IMG/VR virus record: IMGVR_UViG_3300033233_000185
Span: 1-20,847 of that record
Reading direction: 5' to 3' (one strand)
DNA from: a virus
DNA: 20,847 bases
The notes under the pieces were generated by a model. The model was given only the letters and a program-made list of their open reading frames with translations, searched no databases and was not told the origin of the DNA. The position numbers and the translations under genes are program-made. Positions 1 through 7,894 of this stretch are shown piece by piece; within the stretch, counting starts at the first letter, position 1; every line of letters begins with the position of its first letter.

Positions 1-5
1 CTCCT
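1..5 (-). promoter_or_regulatory. Ribosome binding site for the next gene, beyond the left edge
   Basis: Minus-strand AGGAG overlaps the hub stop codon (TAGGAG), so at least one more gene of the operon follows to the left of the window, probably a further tail-tip protein. Confidence 0.5.
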
Positions 6-2292
6 AGTTTTCTGTCAGGGCGAGCTCTATCACCTCGAATTTCTGATTATTGTGCTCTGCCAGGCTACTCGTCAGCTTGATGGCGTCGCCTACTTCGATA
101 TTCTGGTTCTCCCACGGCGTCTTCAGGTAGACAGGGCACCGCGGCATTTTGAACCGGTCGCGCTGATGGTCGAGCCTGTCCTGCGCCGTGTTAGCGTCTC
201 GGATGGCCGGGTACTCGTGTTTAGTTGGCATTATTCCGTAAATCGCCTGGGATGAGCCGCCGCCGGAGTCCACACTCGTCACCGTGCCAAGCCAAGCCGC
301 CTCTGATTTTTGTGGCGCATAGTTCTGTTTGTAAAGTCCTGTCAGCGAGTTCTCGACCGTCATCACGGATGCCTCGTCGAATACCGGACCATCGAGACAG
401 TCTGCCTCGTCAATAGTGGCGTCTTCCGTCGGGGCGGTGTCCGGGATGAACTCCAGTGATACGAGCGGGTTCCACCGTATCCTGCACCGCGACTGTGCGG
501 CAAGGTCTTCGATGAAGGCGATTATCTCTGCCGGTTTTATCTCGTCGAGTATAGCAAAAGCGAACTTATACCCGCCGGTGCAGGCGGAGGCCAGGGCTGT
601 TGCGGCGGCGGAAAATGCTGTCGCGTTAATGTTCCCGGCAGGGACTGCGAGCCGCACCTGTACAAGGTGACGGATGATGTGCGCAGGATTTTCGAGCTGG
701 AGGTTGGGTGTGCCGGAGATGGTGCCGGAGCCGTCGTCTTTGTAGCCGCTGACCTCCTGTATAACCCTGCCGCCGATTGCCACGTCCGCCGCCGAGTTCC
801 CGGACAGCGACACATCTGCCGCCGCGCTTGCGGTCGATGCCGTGATAACCTCAAGGCTTATCTCGTAAATGTAGCTGTTGAATGAATACCCCATCTGTGC
901 GGCGGCGGCGAAGGTAACATTCCCGCCCGCAGGATATGATGAGCCGAGGTCTATCTTTTGTGTACACTTCGTGGAGGAAGTGTCCAGCGCGTTCCCATTA
1001 CACTTGATAAAATTCGATGCGTCCACCGCATGGCTGGTCGAGCTGTCATGTGTAACGACCGCGTACACCTTTACTATTGCCGGGCCGGTGTATGCCGGAA
1101 ACGTAGCGACGACATTTATTGCTGAATTTGTATTGCCCGGGCTGGTAGATGTAGCACGGTAACTTGTCACGTCTGACTGGTCGTGGATATTTGAACGTGT
1201 GCCAGTCAGGGTAACATTCACGGCCCCGTTCTCGGAGTCGCTTGTGGCGATGATTGGCGAGCCAGTGTTCGCAGTGTCATGCAGGTGCCCTGCATCGGCT
1301 GCCGTGAGGTTTACGGCCTTATCGACCGTGAACTTGCTTGCCAGCACCACGTTTGCTCCGCCTGCGGTGCTCAGGTTCTTTGTGACGCCCGTTGTGACGC
1401 GCACCCTGCCGTCCGGCAGGTCAATGTAGGTATCCCCGAGCGCACCGACAGAGTGGTCGCAGCATAGTTCGGTGTAGTCTGTCCTTTTTTCCCATACAGT
1501 ACATCCCGCCACGTGCGCCGCCGCGACGGTGGAGTTGTAGCCCCTGCCGGAAGTGGCCACGGTGAACACCTTGCCGGAACGGGATGAGCAGCGTATTTCC
1601 TCTTTTTCCAGTACCACGGTGAACGCGCCTGCCGCCGGGAAGTCCGGGTCAGTATCTCCGAGTGACAGTTCAAACGTGCCACCATTACCGGGGCTGACTG
1701 CTGTAATGGCGGTTTTTAGTGTGGATAGCCCGCCTGCAATCTTTGTCAGAGCAGGGACCGGTACGTTTACGCCATACACGATGGGGATTATTTTGTTCTT
1801 GTCGTCGGGGTCTGCCGTGGAGTCGGTCAGTCGGCTCTGCGCCCACTGTTTGGCGTAGTAGAGGCGGATGTCCGAGCATACGACCTCAAACCTTTCCGTG
1901 GTGACGTTGCGGCGCTTATCGACACGTCCGACGAAGGCGGTGTACGCGTCGCTGAGTGTGCCGTCATTTAGTTTCCAGACCTCTTTGGCGGTGATGGCCG
2001 CGCTGACAAAGGGATAGTCTGCTGCCGCGTCCGAGAGGAAGTTGTAAGTGCTCCAGCGCCCATTGAGGAAAGGTATCACCACCTCCGGGTTGCTTCCCTG
2101 CCCCAGGCGCTCCGCGAGGCCCGTGGGAGGCCCCGCGAGGCAGGACTCATAATCCTGAGAGCCTATCTTCACGGTCTCTGTAGCGTGGAATAGGGTGGGG
2201 CCTGAGTTGGCGAGCGTCATCTCGGCGAGATATATCTTGCCGACGGACTTGGCGTCGAGTGCCTTTCTTTGAAGGGTGGTGAGGGTCCTCAC
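4..2292 (-). CDS. Tail hub / tip protein with large beta-rich insertion
   Basis: 762 residues from a GTG (GAGGAG upstream) overlapping the previous stop. Residues 1-190 (KSVGKIYLAEMTLANSGPTL; FVGRVDKRRNVTTERFEVVC) resemble hub N-terminal domains. The C-terminal 230 residues (ENPAHIIRHLVQVRLAVPAG; AILDEIKPAEIIAFIEDLAA; DAIKLTSSLAEHNNQKFEVI) fit baseplate-hub/tail-associated proteins that close the tube tip. Between them, residues about 230-520 are Ser/Thr/Ala/Gly-rich beta sequence (AAADVSLSGNSAADVAIGG), looking like an inserted external domain, possibly host-binding. The TAG stop is complete in the window. Confidence 0.8.
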   Translation of the reverse strand: MRTLTTLQRKALDAKSVGKIYLAEMTLANSGPTLFHATETVKIGSQDYESCLAGPPTGLAERLGQGSNPEVVIPFLNGRWSTYNFLSDAAADYPFVSAAITAKEVWKLNDGTLSDAYTAFVGRVDKRRNVTTERFEVVCSDIRLYYAKQWAQSRLTDSTADPDDKNKIIPIVYGVNVPVPALTKIAGGLSTLKTAITAVSPGNGGTFELSLGDTDPDFPAAGAFTVVLEKEEIRCSSRSGKVFTVATSGRGYNSTVAAAHVAGCTVWEKRTDYTELCCDHSVGALGDTYIDLPDGRVRVTTGVTKNLSTAGGANVVLASKFTVDKAVNLTAADAGHLHDTANTGSPIIATSDSENGAVNVTLTGTRSNIHDQSDVTSYRATSTSPGNTNSAINVVATFPAYTGPAIVKVYAVVTHDSSTSHAVDASNFIKCNGNALDTSSTKCTQKIDLGSSYPAGGNVTFAAAAQMGYSFNSYIYEISLEVITASTASAAADVSLSGNSAADVAIGGRVIQEVSGYKDDGSGTISGTPNLQLENPAHIIRHLVQVRLAVPAGNINATAFSAAATALASACTGGYKFAFAILDEIKPAEIIAFIEDLAAQSRCRIRWNPLVSLEFIPDTAPTEDATIDEADCLDGPVFDEASVMTVENSLTGLYKQNYAPQKSEAAWLGTVTSVDSGGGSSQAIYGIMPTKHEYPAIRDANTAQDRLDHQRDRFKMPRCPVYLKTPWENQNIEVGDAIKLTSSLAEHNNQKFEVIELALTEN

Positions 2293-3044
2293 GGTAACAG
2301 CTCCTCAAGCTCCACGTCGCAGGTGTGACGGTCGTCGCGTTCGCGGGTTATCTCGCCGAAAGACGTCGCCCACACAATGACCGTGTTGCCGTCGATGTCA
2401 ACGATGGGGAACGGGTTCTTGCCTGCCCAGGCGTCACGCCACGTCCGCATGTTCACGGCCATAGCATCGTCCATGATGAGCTTGAGCGAGTACCGCTGCA
2501 CCTTTGCGCCCTTTTCAAGGAAACCGACTTTGCCGGACGGGGTCTTTTGCGCCACAACATTAAACGCAGGGCCGTCGCTGTACCCGGAGTAGGGATAGTA
2601 GGGGCCACGCTCGAAGGTGTATCCGTCCGTCAGGAAAAGCTCGGCCATCTCAGGCGCGCTCGCCGGGTTGCCGCCGGAGCCGTTGTCGAAGGCCAGCTTC
2701 CAGTAACGGTGCGTTTGAGTGGCGAAGGAGCGGTTTATCACGAGCGCGTCGGCCTGTGTCCATTGGTCGCGCTGTGTGTAGGACGAGTCGTTGTCGGAAG
2801 ATGAAAGGGTGCAACGCATCCCGCTTAGGTTATGAGTCGAGCCGGGTATGATGATGCGGGTGATTGCGAGGGGGCTTGCGCCCTGGTTGATTTTGATATA
2901 TGGCGCGACGGCGGTAGAGAACTTGCACTTCTTGCCGATGTCACCGTCCCCAAGCCGCCACTCGTCGTAGGCCGCGACGTGGTCAGGCGACATGGTGATA
3001 GTGGCCGTGCGGCAGACGTGGCGGTGGAAGATTGTGAAGGACAT
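2289..3044 (-). CDS. Distal tail / tail-tip protein
   Basis: 251 residues following the tape measure, the position of the distal tail protein in siphoviruses. A middle stretch looks like the F5/8 or discoidin-type beta-sandwich found in tail-tip proteins (THRYWKLAFDNGSGG; EMAELFLTDGYTFERGPYYP). The C-terminal part (SGKVGFLEKGAKVQRYSLKL; NTVIVWATSFGEITRERDDR; CDVELEELLP) is typical of phage tail families ending in '.ElL'. A GAGGG SD overlaps the tape measure stop, and its stop overlaps the next start (GTGA). It probably forms the ring between tail tube and hub. Confidence 0.72.
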   Translation of the reverse strand: MSFTIFHRHVCRTATITMSPDHVAAYDEWRLGDGDIGKKCKFSTAVAPYIKINQGASPLAITRIIIPGSTHNLSGMRCTLSSSDNDSSYTQRDQWTQADALVINRSFATQTHRYWKLAFDNGSGGNPASAPEMAELFLTDGYTFERGPYYPYSGYSDGPAFNVVAQKTPSGKVGFLEKGAKVQRYSLKLIMDDAMAVNMRTWRDAWAGKNPFPIVDIDGNTVIVWATSFGEITRERDDRHTCDVELEELLP

Positions 3045-3047
3045 CGG

Positions 3048-4643
3048 CTATGCCCTCGCGTGGAAAAAGTTGTCTTCCATTGCCTGCTGCAACATCCTTG
3101 CAAGAGGGCCGATAGATGCCTCGGTGATTACCTGGGCGTGGATATGGACTTCCGTGCCTCCAGCCTTACCTTTACGCCAATTTTCTGCGTCGGCAGGTTT
3201 CAGCACAGCCTCATTCCGATGAATAAATGCAGGCATATCTTGCGGGACCCTATCTATTCCTATGTCGAACGAAGGCATCTGTGGGCCTGCCGTCCAGGGA
3301 GCCGATGTACCAGTAGAATAACTACTACCACCACCACCCGAAGCTGCTGGAGCTTTATAGTCCGGCAACGTCTCGGCACGGACGCGGACGGTTATGCCGG
3401 ACACCTCATCAATATATTGCGCCCAGTAGCCATTTGCCTCTACTACTGCGCTAGACACACCCTGAAGGTTAGTAATTGTTGTAGCGAGTTTGTCATTAAC
3501 CGCCGCGCTGGTGGCTGCGAGTTCAATATTTGATGCGCTGGCCGTGTCAATACTCACGGACTCCGCCTTCATCGCATCCGCCGCCTCCCGAGCCTTTCTT
3601 GCAATGGCGTCAGATGCGGCGGCGCTGTCGTTGGCTTTACTGGTGTAGTTGTCCAGGTCGCTAAATGCCACCATCAGGCTCGAGCTGGCGTTGCCTATTT
3701 GTTTGGCAAACTCGCCGACCTGATTGCCCATCCGCAATATAGAGTTTCCCTTCTCTTCGTCGAAAGCCTTAACTATTAGTCCCGCAGTCAAAAGCAGGCC
3801 CTGCCCAGCCATAGCAAAGCCCTGGGCAAACGTAGCGACACCGATTCCCACAAGGATTACCGTCTTGCCGATACCTTTTAGTGCATCATCGTTTTTGCCT
3901 ATAGCTGTCACAAAATCTTTAAAAACAAACATACTCTCGCTTAATACGGGCATAAGTCCCTTGCCTATTGCAAGTGAGGTTTCTTCTATGTATCTCGGCA
4001 TGGAGGTGATCTGTTTACCGACGGTACCCATCGCCTCTTCGTAGGTGCCAGCTATGACTTTCCCTTGGTCAAGCACCGCATTCAGGGCTATCTGCTGCTT
4101 TTCCTGTTGTGTCAGGTCTTTCGCGGCGCGCCCGGACGTGGCGGCAAAAGCCGAGTATGCTTTTTCGAGGTCGACTATGATCCCGTGCTGCCGTAGTACC
4201 TCCGGCTGTAGCGTGGTGATACCGTGTAGCAGCGCCTCGAAAGTCTGAGACGAATTCTCGTTTGAAATGACTGCTGCGTCCTGGGCGACGCGGGCGAGCT
4301 TGGATGCAGCAGCGAGGTCAAGGTGAGACTGCGCCATACGGGTAAGGTTGTTGATTGACTCGCGGGTAGTAATGCCCTGGTCTTCGAGCGCCTTTGTGTA
4401 GCCGTCCAGCTCCTTTCGGGTATACCCGGCCTGCGCTCCGACGTGACGCAGGGCGACCTCCTGCATCCCCACCTGTGCCGCGAGCATGGCCGAGTCCTTC
4501 AGATAGTCTATCGCCTTGTATGCCGCAGCGGCTACACCGCACGCCACGAGGGCGTTTTTTAGCCCGCCGAGCGCGGACTCAGTAGAGCGGATACTGCCCG
4601 AAGCGTTATCTTTCCCGATTAGGTCTATGACTACTTCAGCCAT
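3048..4643 (-). CDS. Tape measure protein
   Basis: 531 residues from an ATG with GAGGG upstream. It has the N-terminal pattern of phage tape measures (MAEVVIDLIGKDNASGSIRS), long Ala-rich helical stretches (AAAYKAIDYLKDSAMLAAQVG; IARKAREAADAMKAES), a hydrophobic central region (GKTVILVGIGVATFAQGFAM), a Gly/Ser linker and the C-terminal FIHRNEAVLKPADAENWRKG seen in many tape measures. It sets tail length and is ejected with DNA. At about 0.15 nm per residue the tail would be roughly 80 nm, short for a siphovirus. No palindromic repeats lie inside it. Confidence 0.9.
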   Translation of the reverse strand: MAEVVIDLIGKDNASGSIRSTESALGGLKNALVACGVAAAAYKAIDYLKDSAMLAAQVGMQEVALRHVGAQAGYTRKELDGYTKALEDQGITTRESINNLTRMAQSHLDLAAASKLARVAQDAAVISNENSSQTFEALLHGITTLQPEVLRQHGIIVDLEKAYSAFAATSGRAAKDLTQQEKQQIALNAVLDQGKVIAGTYEEAMGTVGKQITSMPRYIEETSLAIGKGLMPVLSESMFVFKDFVTAIGKNDDALKGIGKTVILVGIGVATFAQGFAMAGQGLLLTAGLIVKAFDEEKGNSILRMGNQVGEFAKQIGNASSSLMVAFSDLDNYTSKANDSAAASDAIARKAREAADAMKAESVSIDTASASNIELAATSAAVNDKLATTITNLQGVSSAVVEANGYWAQYIDEVSGITVRVRAETLPDYKAPAASGGGGSSYSTGTSAPWTAGPQMPSFDIGIDRVPQDMPAFIHRNEAVLKPADAENWRKGKAGGTEVHIHAQVITEASIGPLARMLQQAMEDNFFHARA

Positions 4644-5085
4644 TGTAATCCCTCACCGTATCCTGTAAAATTCCCCGGTAGAACGCCTCTACGTGGCCCA
4701 CTCGCTCCACATCCGCCGTTGTCATGTCAAGTAGTCGGCAGAGCGTCCCGGAGTCAACTCCGGGCGTATAATCCATATACGACTTCCCTTGGCTGTCCAC
4801 TGCGTGCCTGGCAAACCTGCCCGCCCCCATGACGAGGTCCCGGAACCTGACCGCCTTCTCGTAGACCTGCGGCAGGGGCGGTACATTACAACCCGCTCCC
4901 GACGCGCACCCCGGCACTATTTCTCTTTCCGCCCCCAACGCCCTGCACGTCTCGCAGGACAGGCCGGGGTTATCTATCAGATACCGGAGGCGGCGAATCA
5001 GTCCTGGCGGGCCTGGCCTTCCTCTTCGGCCTGGAACCCCGCCGCGCGCAGACCTGCGCTGAGTACCTTCTTTGCGACGCCGTGC
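4636..5085 (-). CDS. gpT-like extension of the tail chaperone (via -1 frameshift)
   Basis: This -1 frame is open from the slippery site to a stop at 4636 (149 codons after the slip), giving a G-T product of about 245 residues, near the length of lambda gpG-T. There is no ATG or GTG with an SD in the early part of the frame; a TTG at 4938 is the only plausible independent start and has only a weak AGGG, which supports frameshifting. It contains SCETCRALG and PGCASGAGC, possible metal-binding cysteines, then VYEKAVRFRDLVMGAGRFAR and ERVGHVEAFYRGILQDTVRD. The end overlaps the tape measure start by 8 bases (ATGGCTGA). In lambda the T part recruits tube protein to the tape measure. Confidence 0.7.
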   Translation of the reverse strand, partial: ARRRKEGTQRRSARGGVPGRRGRPGPPGLIRRLRYLIDNPGLSCETCRALGAEREIVPGCASGAGCNVPPLPQVYEKAVRFRDLVMGAGRFARHAVDSQGKSYMDYTPGVDSGTLCRLLDMTTADVERVGHVEAFYRGILQDTVRDYNG

Positions 5086-5372
5086 CCCTTTAATACGAGT
5101 ATGTCGCGGTTCTTCTCGTTGAACTCTACCGGCTCCCCGTTCCTCGTCAGGTTCTCCCAGCCAACGAGGTGCGTTGCTATACGCTTCCTCATCTTCGCCT
5201 CGTCCACGGATACGCTCAACACGCCCTTGATAACTTCTTTGACAGTGGCCGCGTTGTTGTAGCTGTTGAGCACGTCCGAGGTTATTGGGGAGACGAGCAG
5301 TACTCCGTCCTCGCCGAAGGGCTCGCGTTCGACTATCCCGGAGCTGTCACCGAAAAGTGCGTTTAAGTCCAT
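4998..5372 (-). CDS. Tail assembly chaperone, gpG-like
   Basis: 124 residues from an ATG with AAAGGAG 6 bases upstream, just beyond a type A repeat. Small, charged protein (MDLNALFGDSSGIVEREPFG; KEVIKGVLSVSVDEAKMRKR; HLVGWENLTRNGEPVEFNEK) between tail tube and tape measure, the position of lambda gpG. Such proteins coat the tape measure during tube polymerisation and are not in the virion. A heptamer A-AAG-GGG in the correct frame at 5085-5091 allows -1 slippage into the downstream frame, giving a G-T fusion as in lambda. The sequence match to known gpG families is weak; the call rests on position and frameshift arrangement. Confidence 0.75.
   Translation of the reverse strand: MDLNALFGDSSGIVEREPFGEDGVLLVSPITSDVLNSYNNAATVKEVIKGVLSVSVDEAKMRKRIATHLVGWENLTRNGEPVEFNEKNRDILVLKGHGVAKKVLSAGLRAAGFQAEEEGQARQD
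5085..5091 (-). promoter_or_regulatory. Programmed -1 frameshift slippery heptamer AAAGGGG
   Basis: Read on the minus strand as TTA AAG GGG in the gpG frame, the heptamer A AAG GGG fits X XXY YYZ. Both tRNAs can re-pair after a -1 slip (AAG to AAA, GGG to GGG), and the -1 frame downstream is stop-free through to the tape measure start. The site lies in the last third of the gpG-like gene, 87 bases before its stop. Confidence 0.6.
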
Positions 5373-5380
5373 AGGGAACT

Positions 5381-5438
5381 CCTTTCATAACTCCCCCCAT
5401 CCCCCTCTTATCTTAAGAGGGGGACTGAGGGGGCGTTA
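5381..5438 (-). repeat. Palindromic repeat, type A, copy 1
   Basis: Intergenic, between the tail tube stop and the gpG-like gene. The inner hairpin on the transcribed strand is CCCCCTCTTA-AGA-TAAGAGGGGG (10-bp stem, 3-base loop), flanked by a second inverted pair (AACGCCCCCTC and GGGGGGAGTT). It runs into AAAGG, which starts the SD of the next gene. It is almost identical to 11715-11771 (one base deleted, one changed). Confidence 0.9.
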
Positions 5439-5439
5439 A

Positions 5440-6507
5440 CTATGCCAGCGGGTCGGTTGCCAGCGTGGTCATTATGTCAAGGTTGATGGGCTTGGTCAGC
5501 CCGGTCATGCCCGTGGGGGCCACAGCGGCCAACATACCTTCGAGCGTGATGTCGTATGGGATGCGGCCCTTCTTGTGCTCCGGGCGGCCTTCCTTGGTCT
5601 GGATGAGGCGTGGGAACTGGAACTTCCAGTAATATGCGTAGGTGGACTCGATTATCGGTCCGGTGAACACGATGTCGGCCTTGTTCTCGGTCTTAGCGTA
5701 GAACGCGGCCCTGAACGCCTCCGCCGCGTCACCGTAGCGAGGCATCTTCAGGTTGACCTCAACCTTATACTGCCCGTCGCCCGCACCGAGCTTTGGCTCG
5801 TCTATCTTTTTGCCACCTCCGGCGACATACAAACCCTCGATAGGCAGCTCGAAGCGGATGCTTCCTCCGGTCGGCGCGATGACGTCACCTGAGCCGAGGG
5901 CGCCGCCGGACTGTGCATTCACGCGGACTATCGCATCCCCCGCGTGTATCCTGTGGCCAGAGTCGGGCACGGTCACGTTTGCGAACGTGGCGACGGTGTT
6001 CGTGCCGGAACCGACATTTAATGCCTCGTCGTCGCAGAGGAAGTCAACCTCTGCCTTGACCCAACTTCCATTTTCCCACGACAGCTCGATAGCCTTGACC
6101 TTTGCCGATGCGTGTTCCAGCACGTTAGATACTTCGTTGTAAACTGCTGTACCGAAGAGACCGTTAGTGCTCGCGGCCATACGGAGGGTGTGGAGGTATG
6201 CGGCAGTCGCGGCCTGTTGGGCCGGAGTACCCGCCGTCCCGAACAGCATCGCCCACAAAAGCTCGAAGGCCCTGTACCGCGCGTCGAACGCCTGTTTACC
6301 GTCGTCTTTGATGTTGCCGAGGTCACGGTAAATCGGGAATCCGCCATCTCCGAGACCGGGGTCCTGCTCTATGGGCTGAGACTTCACTATGCCCCCGCCG
6401 GGTAATACCAGTATGCCGTCACCGGCTCCACACGCAACCGGAGTATGCCACGTCGTCGCCTTTTTGAATGCGAACCCTATCTGGTTTCCGAGTATATTCT
6501 CTCCCAT
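5440..6507 (-). CDS. Major tail (tube) protein
   Basis: 355 residues, starting MGENILGNQIGFAFKKATTW, with AGGTG upstream. It lies directly before the tail assembly chaperone and tape measure genes, the conserved position of the siphovirus tail tube gene. Beta-rich stretches (KVKAIELSWENGSWVKAEVD; IRFELPIEGLYVAGG; YKVEVNLKMPRYGDAAEAFR; IVFTGPIIESTYAYYWKFQF) fit a tube protein that stacks as hexameric rings. At 355 residues it is longer than a minimal tube protein, so it may carry an added surface domain. A type A palindromic repeat begins just after its stop. Confidence 0.8.
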   Translation of the reverse strand: MGENILGNQIGFAFKKATTWHTPVACGAGDGILVLPGGGIVKSQPIEQDPGLGDGGFPIYRDLGNIKDDGKQAFDARYRAFELLWAMLFGTAGTPAQQAATAAYLHTLRMAASTNGLFGTAVYNEVSNVLEHASAKVKAIELSWENGSWVKAEVDFLCDDEALNVGSGTNTVATFANVTVPDSGHRIHAGDAIVRVNAQSGGALGSGDVIAPTGGSIRFELPIEGLYVAGGGKKIDEPKLGAGDGQYKVEVNLKMPRYGDAAEAFRAAFYAKTENKADIVFTGPIIESTYAYYWKFQFPRLIQTKEGRPEHKKGRIPYDITLEGMLAAVAPTGMTGLTKPINLDIMTTLATDPLA

Positions 6508-6707
6508 TAGTCACCTCCCCCTTCTTCATTAGCCCTCGCCCCCAGCCCCTCTCCTACAGGTGGAGAGGAGAGTATCTCTTCTAAGACCTGCTCTGGCACC
6601 GGCCCCCACTCTTCGTCCCAGTACACCTCGGAACCGGCGGCCATGTCCCCGAGTTTCGCGTGGAAGTGCCTGTGAACTTCCGGCTTTATCCTGCATTTGA
6701 TTGTCAT
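6507..6707 (-). CDS. Small ORF, unknown; C-terminus repeat-derived
   Basis: 66 residues from an ATG with AAAGGAGG 7 bases upstream. The first 40 or so residues are ordinary coding sequence (MTIKCRIKPEVHRHFHAKLG; YWDEEWGPVPEQVLEEILSS). The last 20 or so (PPVGEGLGARANEEGGGD) include the in-frame translation of a type B palindromic repeat. The original C-terminus was therefore probably replaced or extended. The stop overlaps the tail tube start (TAATG), and the downstream SD (GGGGGAGGTG) lies inside its last codons. Position before the tail tube suggests a tail or head-tail joining role, but the family is not recognised. Confidence 0.6.
   Translation of the reverse strand: MTIKCRIKPEVHRHFHAKLGDMAAGSEVYWDEEWGPVPEQVLEEILSSPPVGEGLGARANEEGGGD
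6531..6570 (-). repeat. Palindromic repeat, type B, copy 1 (in coding sequence)
   Basis: Plus strand AGCCCTCGCCCCC, then CCCCTCTCC-loop-GGTGGAGAGG. It lies in the last third of the 66-residue ORF and is translated as part of its C-terminus. The stem is diverged but recognisable, with the same orientation as the other type B copies. Confidence 0.75.
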
Positions 6708-6736
6708 CGTTGAGCCTCCTTTTTCACCTTTAAGGT

Positions 6737-7894
6737 CTACCTCACCACGTCCTGGTCAATCCACAAATAGAACCGCAACTTCGTATTTACCGCACCCGCC
6801 TTCCGTATCTCTATCTCCGCATAATATCTTTTCGCGGTAATCGCGGTATCTGCGGTAGAGAGGTTGACGAGGCCCGCGCCTGTCAGCACGTCGGTCACGT
6901 CGGCGGTAATGTCCCTTTTAGAAATAGCATATGTCGTGTCGGTCGGTTTAATTTTTGCTCCGAACCACACGCTCCAGTCGGATATGTCCATGTCGAAATT
7001 GTATGGGATAGCCGCCGAGTCTCCGCGCGTGATGTGTACGTCTTTTCCCTGGGCAATCATGCCAGGGCTGCCAGTGCCAGGCATCCCGATAACCGACACC
7101 TCGCCAGTTGCGTCCCATCGCCCGGTGCCGTGCGCCACGCTTAGTTGAGCGTCGAAGCCGGAATAATTAGACAGCGTGCGGTCGCCGCCGTAGCTCCACG
7201 TATTGGCTCCGACCGTCGCTTCTTTCGCTACGGTGCTGTCCTTTGCCCCGGCGGTGAACCCCGCGTCCACGCTGTACTGCGATGCCCGCCGGGCCACGAT
7301 GGAGCTGATGTTGTCGGTCACCGGCAGACGTGAGTCTGTCGTCAGCATCGGGTTCGTCGGGACGAGTAGGAGATTTGTCTGTTTCGCCCCGGCGGTGAAC
7401 CCCGCGTCCACACTATCCTGCGATGCCCGCCGCGCCACGATAGAGCTGGTGTTGTGGTTGACCGGAAGATTATTTGTGCGTGCCTGACATATTAGGATGT
7501 CCGTAGAATTAGAATCGTCGTTGTGGGCAAAAACATCTTGAACGCAGTCCCATACGGGCGTGCCCGAATAGCTGATGAAATGCCTCGTGTGCGACACCAT
7601 TTGGGGAGTGCGGTAGTACGAGTACCCACCAGCCGTAGTGTAGCTTCTGAAATAACACGTCACGTTGGCGAGCACACCGTTGCGGTAGACTTTTGCCGTG
7701 AACCTCGACGGGTTACAGTTATTGCGGACGGTGCCGTCAGCATATCGCACGACAAATGGCTCATGCAGTGTTTGCCCAACCGTGCCGACGGAAGCGTTAG
7801 CTGGCTTGCCGCATCCGGCTATCTGCATGATGCACCCTGCGAATATGGCCGCTATGGCCAGCACTGCGGCGATAGTTGCAATGCGGTCCTTCAT
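6737..7894 (-). CDS. Baseplate/fibre-type protein with lipoprotein-like signal
   Basis: 385 residues from the ATG at 7894 (AAGGAGAT upstream). The N-terminus is hydrophobic with two Cys (AAIFAGCIMQIAGCGK); IAGC is a good lipobox, predicting membrane anchoring. A 29-residue unit containing SSIVARRASQ and SVDAGFTAGAK occurs twice (7382-7468 and 7241-7327). The C-terminal 110 residues (VHITRGDSAAIPYNFDMDIS; DITADVTDVLTGAGLVNLS; YYAEIEIRKAG; FYLWIDQDVVR) resemble the N-terminal domain of phage baseplate upper proteins (BppU type), which normally attaches fibres to the tail tip. The role is inferred as adsorption or surface display. A lipid anchor on such a domain is unexpected. Confidence 0.72.
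   Translation of the reverse strand: MKDRIATIAAVLAIAAIFAGCIMQIAGCGKPANASVGTVGQTLHEPFVVRYADGTVRNNCNPSRFTAKVYRNGVLANVTCYFRSYTTAGGYSYYRTPQMVSHTRHFISYSGTPVWDCVQDVFAHNDDSNSTDILICQARTNNLPVNHNTSSIVARRASQDSVDAGFTAGAKQTNLLLVPTNPMLTTDSRLPVTDNISSIVARRASQYSVDAGFTAGAKDSTVAKEATVGANTWSYGGDRTLSNYSGFDAQLSVAHGTGRWDATGEVSVIGMPGTGSPGMIAQGKDVHITRGDSAAIPYNFDMDISDWSVWFGAKIKPTDTTYAISKRDITADVTDVLTGAGLVNLSTADTAITAKRYYAEIEIRKAGAVNTKLRFYLWIDQDVVR
7241..7468 (-). repeat. Duplicated 87-base coding unit
   Basis: Two direct copies of an 87-base (29-codon) unit, 7382-7468 and 7241-7327, 141 bases apart, inside the lipoprotein-like baseplate gene. Both encode LPV..N.SSIVARRASQ followed by .SVDAGFTAGAK. Protein sequence is better conserved than third positions, which points to selection on the repeat protein rather than very recent copying. 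Confidence 0.85.

Noticed and set aside
4636-4938. Independent 100-residue gene starting at TTG 4938
   Set aside because: The SD is weak and the frame is open well upstream, back to a slippery heptamer in the right phase; a frameshift extension explains it better.
5381-5438. Rho-independent terminator between tail tube and chaperone (also the copy at 11715-11771)
   Set aside because: The hairpin is strong but no U-run follows, and a terminator in the middle of a coupled late operon would cut off the tail genes. RNA processing or stability remains possible.
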